From contig CACXGG010000002.1 in assembly GCA_902767145.1 (NCBI GenBank), forward strand, positions 1-10,670: DNA of 10,670 bases. The letters run 5' to 3'. The first letter of the stretch is position 1; every line of letters begins with the position of its first letter. Origin of the DNA: Oscillospiraceae bacterium (GTDB lineage Bacteria; Bacillota; Clostridia; Saccharofermentanales; Saccharofermentanaceae). Shown one piece after another: positions 6,598 through 10,670 of this stretch. The notes beneath the pieces are model-generated. The model made no database searches. It saw only the letters and a program-made list of their open reading frames with translations, and was not told the DNA's origin. Position numbers and translations under genes: made by a program.

Positions 6598-6606
6598 TGA
6601 TATACT
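6598..6606 (+). promoter_or_regulatory. Extended -10 promoter of the membrane protein at 6643
   Basis: TGA-TATACT with TATACT at 6601-6606, diverging from the operon promoter 18 bp away. Transcription would begin near 6613. Confidence 0.45.
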
Positions 6607-6642
6607 TAATGCGATCTGATGACAGAAGGGAAAGATATCAGG

Positions 6643-7293
6643 ATGAAGACTAACAGGACTATAAGTAAGAGTGCGCTTATCACCATGACAGGATTTGCCA
6701 TAAGTATGGTAATGTGTTTTGCCGATCTTCCGGTAAGCGGAACTGTCAGGAACATTATCATCATAAGCGGCATAGTCCTGATCTATCTGGGTATCCTACT
6801 CTCCAGGAAAGACTCCCCCTACCTTGATAACTCAAAGGCATCCGCCCTGGCTGATGCTCTGGATTTCGACCTGGTGGGAAACTTCAAGGAGTATAAGAAG
6901 GTCCTGTCAGCTAAGGACAAAAACGGCAACTACCACATGTACTCCGCGTGGAAAGCAGGCCTTCTCAATAAGTACAACAGATACGGAGAGGAAACTCCTG
7001 ATAAAAAGAAAGCCGTCATCACAGAAGATATCGCTTATTATCTCAGGGACATAAAGCGCGGCTCTGAAGATAAAGCCGATCTTTTCAAGTCCATAATGGT
7101 GCCTGCCGAGTTCGGTATAGTAGCATCCATCTACGAACTCGATCTCGCACCCCTGACAGGTGAGGCCTGCTTTGCTGCAGTTATCTTCCTGTCCGTCGCA
7201 CTCTGCGTCTTATTTGCAGTCGAGATCAAGGCAAGAAATAAGATAATCACTTTTGTTGGCGATTTCTGCGAGGTCCTCGGCATCCCTGTATAA
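6643..7293 (+). CDS. Membrane protein of unknown function
   Basis: 216 residues from the ATG at 6643. Likely membrane helices are at about 10-28 and 35-53, and a strong one at 173-194. A weaker hydrophobic stretch is at 152-168. The middle (55-150) is soluble and charged, and the short tail 198-216 ends 'FVGDFCEVLGIPV'. No motif is recognised. Two starts are possible. The ATG at 6619 would lie only about 6 bases after the predicted start of transcription with no ribosome binding site. The ATG at 6643 gives a 30-base leader with AGAAGGG at 6624-6630 (12-base spacing) and removes a very polar eight-residue extension, so I prefer it with moderate confidence. It diverges from the AmmeMemoRadiSam operon across a short gap and ends 5 bases from the convergent phosphatase gene. 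Confidence 0.65.
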   Translation: MKTNRTISKSALITMTGFAISMVMCFADLPVSGTVRNIIIISGIVLIYLGILLSRKDSPYLDNSKASALADALDFDLVGNFKEYKKVLSAKDKNGNYHMYSAWKAGLLNKYNRYGEETPDKKKAVITEDIAYYLRDIKRGSEDKADLFKSIMVPAEFGIVASIYELDLAPLTGEACFAAVIFLSVALCVLFAVEIKARNKIITFVGDFCEVLGIPV

Positions 7294-7298
7294 GAGCT

Positions 7299-7835
7299 TT
7301 AGATCTCAGCTACTATACACTGTCCGTTTCCATAATGAAGTGAAGTCTCGCCTATATGGAAGCCCTGTTTTTTCAGGACAGAGATAAGGGTATGCATAAA
7401 AAATCCGTGGGTAACAACTGCGCAGTCCTCGTTCTTTGCCACCAGCATATCAACGAAAAGAGCAGCACGGAGAAATGTCTGCTTCCTTCCCTCCTTCTGC
7501 TTCCTGCAGTTGAGCCACCACTGAAGGCGTCCCGTTACATTCCAGAAAGAAAGGGGCATCTTGTTCCTGAGGCCGATACTTGAAGATAAGGGTACTTCGT
7601 CTATGAGCTCCGAGGAAATGCATTCCTTATCCCCGAAGATCTGGCGGGCAGTATCCCTGGTCCTCTGTAAAGAACTGATATATATACGGCTGATATCATC
7701 CTCGGGTACATCGTAGGATCCGGACAGTACCGGTGCCCTGTCATACCCTTCGCAGTCAGCATCGAACTGTCTGGCAGAACTCCATTTTCTCCAGTCGTAA
7801 TCAACCTTCGCATGTCGTATCAATACTATCTTCAA
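7299..7835 (-). CDS. Histidine phosphatase superfamily protein
   Basis: 178 residues with a TTG start. The catalytic phosphohistidine is H8 in 'VLIRHAKVD' (R7-H8, here RHA rather than the usual RHG). A second arginine is R58 in 'SSLQRTRDTARQIFG', the likely acid is D79 or E80 in 'LIDEVPL', and the second histidine is H143 in 'AVVTHGFFMHTL'. These are the four pocket positions of phosphoglycerate-mutase-like phosphatases, so the protein should be active. Its substrate is not indicated by sequence or neighbours. AGGAG lies 10 bases before the TTG; a nearby ATG at 7843 opens only a three-codon frame. A promoter TGC-TATAAT at 7868-7863 gives a leader of about 21 bases. The 3' end converges with the membrane protein gene, 5 bp apart. 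Confidence 0.85.
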   Translation of the reverse strand: MKIVLIRHAKVDYDWRKWSSARQFDADCEGYDRAPVLSGSYDVPEDDISRIYISSLQRTRDTARQIFGDKECISSELIDEVPLSSSIGLRNKMPLSFWNVTGRLQWWLNCRKQKEGRKQTFLRAALFVDMLVAKNEDCAVVTHGFFMHTLISVLKKQGFHIGETSLHYGNGQCIVAEI

Positions 7836-7862
7836 TTCTTCATCACTCCTTCAATGTGACCC

Positions 7863-7871
7863 ATTATAGCA
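7863..7871 (-). promoter_or_regulatory. Extended -10 promoter of the histidine phosphatase gene
   Basis: The minus strand reads TGC-TATAAT with TATAAT at 7868-7863. Transcription should begin near 7856, followed by AGGAG at 7850-7846 and the TTG at 7835. The -10 surroundings (TGCTATAATGRGTCA) closely match those of the small membrane protein promoter near 3373. Confidence 0.55.
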
Positions 7872-7960
7872 ATCTTCAAAAGTGAAATTAGGCAGAATAT
7901 AGGCACGAAAAGAAGCCATTCCCCCGAAAAAGCGGAAAATAGCTGCCTTTAACCAAGTTT

Positions 7961-8013
7961 CAAAAAAAACTTCTATGGTAAAAATATCGTAGTACTAAAA
8001 CAGGAGATCTCAT
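7961..8013 (+). promoter_or_regulatory. Plus-strand promoter and ribosome binding site without a surviving gene
   Basis: An A-rich stretch with TGG-TAAAAA around 7976-7984 as a possible extended -10 is followed by AGGAG in 'ACAGGAGATCTCATATG', 8 bases before an ATG at 8014. The arrangement looks like a normal gene start, but the frame it serves soon runs antisense into the 3' end of the TrmH gene. The -10 assignment is weak; the ribosome binding site is clear. Confidence 0.35.
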
Positions 8014-8048
8014 ATGCCGCCACCCGGAGGAAGGATGGGAGGATTAAG
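8014..8048 (+). pseudogene. Possible 5' stub of a lost gene
   Basis: From the ATG at 8014 the frame reads MPPPGGRMGGL and then continues antisense through the TrmH 3' end to a TAG at 8137-8139 (41 codons). The Pro-Gly-Arg-rich beginning, behind a good ribosome binding site, recalls the start of some Clostridial ABC exporter subunits. That comparison is by eye and weak. The part after about 8048 is simply the reverse of TrmH, so only about 11 codons could be original. It may alternatively be a tiny real peptide or chance. Confidence 0.25.
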
Positions 8049-8624
8049 TCACTTCAGGAGCTCCCAGAAACTTATGGCACTGGCTGCCGCCACGTTCAGG
8101 GAATCGACGCCGTGGTACATGGGTATCATGACCCTGTAGTCACATTCAGCTATTACATCTTTAGGAAGACCTGTTCCCTCTGTTCCCATGAGTACCGCCA
8201 GCTTCTCATTTGATCTTATCTCCTCATTATCTATGCTGGTGGAATCCTCAGTGAGGGCCATGGCCACAGTCTTAAAACCATGATCTTTAAGTATCCTTAT
8301 CAGGTTAGTCCCCTCCGACTCCTCCCTGGAAGCTTTAGCCCAGGGGATCTGGAAGACAGTTCCCATACTCACCCTGGCGGAACGTCTTGTATAAGGATCG
8401 ACTGAGCAGTGGGTCAGGAGCACCCCATCCATCCCGAGAGCTGCGGCAGATCTGATGATCGCTCCAACATTTGTGGGATTTACCACATCAAATAATACCG
8501 TGATCCGCTTCTTATCCTTACAGAACTCTTCAAGAGATGTTTCAGGCTTTCTCTTAAGCACCATCCACAGGCCTCTTACCAGCTTATGGCCCATCATATT
8601 GACCACAACTGAGCGGTCCGCCAC
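8049..8624 (-). CDS. SpoU catalytic domain as a free-standing reading frame (C-terminal part of the broken TrmH gene)
   Basis: 191 residues if translation restarts at the GTG at 8624. All three SpoU motifs are in this piece (about residues 48-66, 144-153 and 168-187 of the piece), so a restarted product could fold and bind S-adenosylmethionine but would lack its RNA-binding N-terminus. The nearest Shine-Dalgarno-like sequence (AAAAGGAG) is about 15 bases from the GTG, too far for a good site. I regard this as an alternative reading of the interrupted gene rather than a separate gene. Confidence 0.4.
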   Translation of the reverse strand: MADRSVVVNMMGHKLVRGLWMVLKRKPETSLEEFCKDKKRITVLFDVVNPTNVGAIIRSAAALGMDGVLLTHCSVDPYTRRSARVSMGTVFQIPWAKASREESEGTNLIRILKDHGFKTVAMALTEDSTSIDNEEIRSNEKLAVLMGTEGTGLPKDVIAECDYRVMIPMYHGVDSLNVAAASAISFWELLK

Positions 8625-8666
8625 ATATACAGGGAGAGTCTCCTTTTTCTCTTCGCCCCATATCTT

Positions 8667-8882
8667 CTACACAGCCTCGAAAACAGGCCCGGCCTCGATC
8701 TCCACCCTGTCACTCTCCACAAGGATGGAAAGGGGCTCATATCCTGCCTCCAGCGCCTTTATGATCACATAGGCACTCTCAGCGATAAAGACATCAGAAA
8801 GGCTCCTCAGCTGATTCTCGGTAGTCCTGGCAAATATATCCAGTTCCGGGGCATTTATGTCATCTATCCTGATAATGTTCAT
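8667..8882 (-). CDS. N-terminal fragment of the broken TrmH gene
   Basis: 71 residues ending at the TAG. It matches the small substrate-binding domain that precedes SpoU domains. The longer reading from 8963 is unlikely because its first 27 codons cross the predicted promoter (TATAAT at 8895-8890) and the hairpin at 8941-8976. If made alone this fragment should have no enzymatic activity. Confidence 0.45.
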   Translation of the reverse strand: MNIIRIDDINAPELDIFARTTENQLRSLSDVFIAESAYVIIKALEAGYEPLSILVESDRVEIEAGPVFEAV

Positions 8883-8889
8883 AGAACCC

Positions 8890-8898
8890 ATTATACCA
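8890..8898 (-). promoter_or_regulatory. Extended -10 promoter of the TrmH gene
   Basis: The minus strand reads TGG-TATAAT with TATAAT at 8895-8890. Seven bases (GGGTTCT) separate it from the ATG at 8882, so the message should start at or next to the start codon. The -35 position holds AATGTG, a poor match. Confidence 0.55.
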
Positions 8899-8940
8899 TT
8901 TTCAGCTTTCCGCACATTTTCCTCATATAATGAGTTTTTT

Positions 8941-8976
8941 TGGGGCAGATTGTGTGAATCCACACGATCTGCCCCA
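8941..8976. repeat. Strong 16-bp hairpin downstream of the CPBP gene
   Basis: TGGGGCAGATTGTGTG (8941-8956) pairs with CACACGATCTGCCCCA (8961-8976) around a 4-base loop. There is one T/G position and no gaps. Seven Ts (8935-8941) lie on the left side and ATAAA on the right. In either direction of transcription the hairpin is preceded by Ts and followed by As, the reverse of a standard intrinsic terminator. It lies 12 bp after the CPBP stop and about 58 bp before the TrmH ATG, so a role in ending or stabilising the CPBP message is plausible. Confidence 0.6.
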
Positions 8977-8988
8977 TAAATTGATGAT

Positions 8989-9909
8989 TTATGCGTTTTT
9001 TGTGCGGAAGCAGATCTTGATGAGGATCAGAGCAGCCGACAGGACTACAGTTGTGATGATCCCTGCCTCGATACCATATGCGCCGCCATTAAGGACATTT
9101 TCTCCAATGGAGCTCATATCAAATACAGCTGCGGCCACCTCATCTTTTCCGCTCAAGTTAAGTCCCATGATGCTGTAGAGGATGTAGTTCCAGATGGAAT
9201 GAAGTCCGCAGGCAGCCCAGATGCTTCCGGTCCTTAAGGTGATCATTGAGAAGATAAGAGAGATAAGGATAAGGTTTATGACAGCTACTGCAACTATAGC
9301 AGGAGCACCACCTGCCATATTGCCAAGATGAGGGATCGTGAACAGAGCTGCACTCACTCCGAAGGCGATCGGAACAGATGTCTTCTTAAGAAGGAGCTGC
9401 TGTACGACTCCCCTGCATAAGATCTCCTCCATAGCTCCCTGCAGCATGAAGCAAAAGAGCATTGCTGCCACTATCTTAGTATCGATATTGGGAAATACTC
9501 CGTTATATCTGATGGCACCTGTAAGTATCGTTAAGACAGCTGAGACCACCACCAGGACTGTTCCTATGGCTGCACCGGAAAGATAGCTTAACGGGCTGCC
9601 GCAAAATCCAAGATCCTTCAATGTCTTCTTCTGGAACAGCTTCCAGAAAAGAAAGACCACTGCGATGAGGATGGAATATCCGAAATAAGAGATCAGCATG
9701 ATGGTCTGAGGATCGAACATCTCACCCTGCAGAGGGTTCTTGCCGCAGGCAAAGTGAACTGCCAGGGCAAAGGCTTCACCTACTACTTCAGATCCGAACT
9801 TACATACCCAGAAGAACAGGATGACCTTGATGACATAGATGATCTTCGGCATCTCTGTACGGTTATTGAACGGGCTTACATTCTTGATAAAACTCTTGAT
9901 ACTACTCAT
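8989..9909 (-). CDS. CPBP family intramembrane metalloprotease
   Basis: 306 residues with about seven or eight membrane helices. CPBP (Abi, CAAX protease and bacteriocin-processing) motifs are present: E161-E162-x3-R166 in 'AMEEILCRGVVQ', F190-x3-H194 in 'LFTIPHLGN', and H237-x3-N241 in 'GLHSIWNYI'. The two glutamates and two histidines should hold the catalytic metal inside the membrane. Family members cleave prenylated proteins, process peptides, or give self-protection against bacteriocins; the substrate here is unknown. Residues 250-275 form a loop before the last helix at about 280-300. AAAAGGAG lies 6 bases before the ATG, and a TATAAA at 9937-9932 may be its own -10. The upstream neighbour on the same strand is a small XRE regulator with a membrane anchor, a likely functional partner. 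Confidence 0.9.
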   Translation of the reverse strand: MSSIKSFIKNVSPFNNRTEMPKIIYVIKVILFFWVCKFGSEVVGEAFALAVHFACGKNPLQGEMFDPQTIMLISYFGYSILIAVVFLFWKLFQKKTLKDLGFCGSPLSYLSGAAIGTVLVVVSAVLTILTGAIRYNGVFPNIDTKIVAAMLFCFMLQGAMEEILCRGVVQQLLLKKTSVPIAFGVSAALFTIPHLGNMAGGAPAIVAVAVINLILISLIFSMITLRTGSIWAACGLHSIWNYILYSIMGLNLSGKDEVAAAVFDMSSIGENVLNGGAYGIEAGIITTVVLSAALILIKICFRTKNA

Positions 9910-9931
9910 ATATTTCTCCTTTTGGGGCGCA

Positions 9932-9937
9932 TTTATA
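9932..9937 (-). promoter_or_regulatory. Probable -10 box of the CPBP gene
   Basis: The minus strand reads TATAAA at 9937-9932, about 22 bp before the ATG, with AAAAGGAG in between. Unlike other promoters in this window it lacks the TGn extension and has no clear -35. It overlaps the edge of the GC-rich inverted repeat at 9942-9959. Confidence 0.35.
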
Positions 9938-9941
9938 CTAA

Positions 9942-9959
9942 GGTCCGCATCCGCGGGCC
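9942..9959. repeat. GC-rich inverted repeat between the XRE and CPBP genes
   Basis: GGTCCGC (9942-9948) and GCGGGCC (9953-9959) form a 7-bp stem around ATCC, with one T-G pair on the plus strand that becomes an A-C mismatch on the minus strand. Six As follow on the plus side (9963-9968), so on the minus strand the Ts come before the hairpin. It is not a good terminator for the XRE gene and could equally be a protein-binding site next to the CPBP promoter. Confidence 0.3.
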
Positions 9960-9992
9960 CATAAAAAAGTTCAACTGTGTTTCGAGATCAGG

Positions 9993-10373
9993 TCAGATGG
10001 GGAATCCGTTGACCAGGAAATAGATCAGCATAGTGATGAGATCTATACCGAGTAATACGCCAAATCCGATAAGGAACCATTTGGCTGCAGTCTTTACTCT
10101 TTTGCCGTTTTTCTCTGTAAGTACTTTCTGATCTATGACATCAGCCATGGTCTTATGGTCATCTGTCTTAACAGGTTCTATTCCCTTGAGAAGATAATCT
10201 GTAGTTACTTCAAAGAATTCACTCATGATCACGACCTTGTCGAGATCCGGGGTTGCCTGCTCACTTTCCCATTTGGAGACAGCCTGTCTGGACACTCCTA
10301 CTGCGTCCGCCAGTTCCTCCTGGGACAATCCTTTTGCTTTTCTAAGGCTCTGTATCCTGTCAGCTATCGTCAT
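9993..10373 (-). CDS. Small XRE-family regulator with a C-terminal membrane helix
   Basis: 126 residues. An HTH_3 domain fills about 4-60: '[20 protein letters not shown]' with the recognition helix '[20 protein letters not shown]', then '[11 protein letters not shown]'. A charged linker follows (63-96), and a single membrane helix at about 98-121 ends the protein. This is a typical Clostridial form in which the DNA-binding domain is held at the inner face of the membrane. GGAGGTGGAG a few bases before the ATG makes the start firm. The next gene on the same strand is the CPBP protease, which it may control or which may act on it. Repeated CAACC motifs lie upstream and could be its own operator (inference). 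Confidence 0.85.
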   Translation of the reverse strand: MTIADRIQSLRKAKGLSQEELADAVGVSRQAVSKWESEQATPDLDKVVIMSEFFEVTTDYLLKGIEPVKTDDHKTMADVIDQKVLTEKNGKRVKTAAKWFLIGFGVLLGIDLITMLIYFLVNGFPI

Positions 10374-10439
10374 TTTTCTCCACCTCCGGTATTTGATGGT
10401 TCGAGATTAGCATTCCGCGCCTTAACATCTCCACCATCT

Positions 10440-10473
10440 CAACCTTGAACTTTGTCAACCTATGGTTGCAACC
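10440..10473. promoter_or_regulatory. CAACC repeats and GGTTGCAACC palindrome upstream of the small XRE gene
   Basis: CAACC occurs at 10440-10444, 10456-10460 and 10469-10473, and its inverse GGTTG at 10464-10468, making a perfect palindrome GGTTGCAACC at 10464-10473. A minus-strand TTGACA (10458-10453) lies inside the array, but no good -10 is found 16-18 bp from it; TGC-TAATCT nearer the gene is an alternative -10. The array begins only 8 bp after the stop of the upstream gene. Confidence 0.35.
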
Positions 10474-10481
10474 CTGTATTT

Positions 10482-10670
10482 TCAGGCCTTTTCGCCAAAA
10501 AGCTCCACAGCTTTCCTGGCAGTCAGCCTTCTTTTTTCAAGTGTCTTTTCGAACAGTTCATCAGCCGTATCCGGGAACTTTTCGTATACGACTTTAGTTC
10601 CTTCTTCAGTTATTCCGCCCTTTGTGGCCACTCTGGAAACGACCTCATCAAAGGAGAGGTCTTTCCGGAG
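10482..10670 (-). CDS. C-terminal part of a probable pyrroline-5-carboxylate reductase (runs off the window)
   Basis: The reverse strand is open from the window edge to a TGA at 10484-10482, giving 62 residues that begin LRKDLSFDEVVSRVATKGGI and end 'RRLTARKAVELFGEKA'. The 'V-A-T-K-G-G-I-T-E-E-G' loop and the helix after it resemble the C-terminal dimerisation domain of ProC-type reductases, where V-x-x-P-G-G-x-T is common. These convert pyrroline-5-carboxylate to proline using NAD(P)H. The proline in that loop is replaced by lysine here, as in a subgroup I recall from Clostridia, so the exact substrate is uncertain. The nucleotide-binding domain is outside the window. Confidence 0.6.
   Translation of the reverse strand, partial: LRKDLSFDEVVSRVATKGGITEEGTKVVYEKFPDTADELFEKTLEKRRLTARKAVELFGEKA

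Larger units (their letters stand above)
8049..8882 (-). pseudogene. TrmH/SpoU-family RNA 2'-O-methyltransferase interrupted by an in-frame TAG
   Basis: The frame from the ATG at 8882 to the TGA at 8049 is continuous (277 codons) except for a TAG at 8669-8667, codon 72. Before it lies the N-terminal substrate-binding domain (MNIIRIDDINAPELDIFART, then 'VFIAESAYVIIKALEAGYEP'). After it the same frame continues with KIWGEEKKETLPVYV and the whole SpoU catalytic domain. Motif 1 is 'NPTNVGAIIRSAAALGMDGV', motif 2 'LMGTEGTGLP', motif 3 'MYHGVDSLNVAAASAISFWE'. These form the knotted SAM-binding site that methylates ribose 2'-OH of rRNA or tRNA. No frameshift is needed, so one base change explains the break. 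It may be a true pseudogene, a read-through gene or a sequence error. The promoter and leaderless-type start are intact. Confidence 0.75.

Noticed and set aside
7288..7318. Imperfect inverted repeat (GTATA...TATAC with inner AGCT arms) at the junction of convergent genes at 7293/7299
   Set aside because: Pairing has bulges and no U-tract on either side, and it lies within both coding ends. It is not convincing as a terminator.
8667..8669. Frameshift as the cause of the TrmH break
   Set aside because: The downstream SpoU frame is the same as the upstream frame (8963 and 8624 differ by a multiple of three), so only the TAG interrupts it.
8926..8931. Plus-strand TATAAT between the TrmH and CPBP genes
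   Set aside because: It lacks TGn and any -35, and no plus-strand gene follows. It belongs to a short AT-rich near-palindrome.
8883..8963. Start of the TrmH N-terminal fragment at 8963
   Set aside because: These 27 codons cross the promoter and the strong hairpin and do not resemble TrmH. Family similarity begins at the ATG at 8882.
1..10670. CRISPR array, insertion sequence, prophage or toxin-antitoxin system
   Set aside because: No repeat-spacer array, transposase, integrase or terminal inverted repeats were seen. The two XRE genes carry membrane segments and have no small toxin partner.

Overview
The window looks like ordinary chromosome from a low-to-mid GC Firmicute, most likely a Lachnospiraceae-type Clostridium relative. 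Reasons: AGA/AGG and ATA codons are common, strong AAAGGAGG-type ribosome binding sites occur, the DUF3592-like and XRE-membrane proteins are of a kind frequent in that group, and an AmmeMemoRadiSam operon with a fused B-A protein is present. No insertion sequence, phage, CRISPR array, tRNA or rRNA was seen. Organism assignment is inference.

Layout. 1-104 (-): the first 34 codons of a GNAT acetyltransferase, diverging across only 32 bp from a four-helix membrane protein (137-814, +). That gene overlaps tail to tail with a membrane-anchored XRE regulator (786-1928, -). A 336-bp gap (1929-2264) holds promoters for both flanking genes and a small palindrome. Then come a SAM-dependent methyltransferase (2265-3005, +) and a 109-residue three-helix membrane protein (3009-3338, -) whose promoter is framed by a perfect 10-bp inverted repeat. 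3421-6569 (-) is a three-gene operon: a cysteine-rich, U32-like protein of unknown function, a Memo/AMMECR1 fusion (AmrB-AmrA) and the radical SAM enzyme AmrS. Diverging from it is an unrecognised membrane protein (6643-7293, +), which converges on a histidine phosphatase with a TTG start (7299-7835, -). 7836-8048 carries what looks like the promoter, ribosome binding site and first few codons of a lost plus-strand gene. 8049-8882 (-) is a TrmH/SpoU RNA methyltransferase interrupted by one in-frame TAG. 8989-9909 (-) is a CPBP membrane protease, preceded by a small membrane-anchored XRE regulator (9993-10373, -). 10482-10670 (-) is the C-terminal end of a probable pyrroline-5-carboxylate reductase.

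How the genes fit together. The clearest functional unit is the AmmeMemoRadiSam operon; its reaction is not settled to my knowledge, and the cysteine-rich first gene is a candidate additional member here. The XRE/CPBP pair is a second plausible regulator-plus-effector unit. The remaining genes look like independent single-gene units.

The most striking non-coding pattern is in the promoters. Seven exact TATAAT boxes and one TATACT box all carry the extended -10 TGn. In four genes the TATAAT ends only 6-7 bases before the ATG, which predicts leaderless mRNAs. Other genes have normal leaders with Shine-Dalgarno sites. I see no clearly new defence or mobile system.
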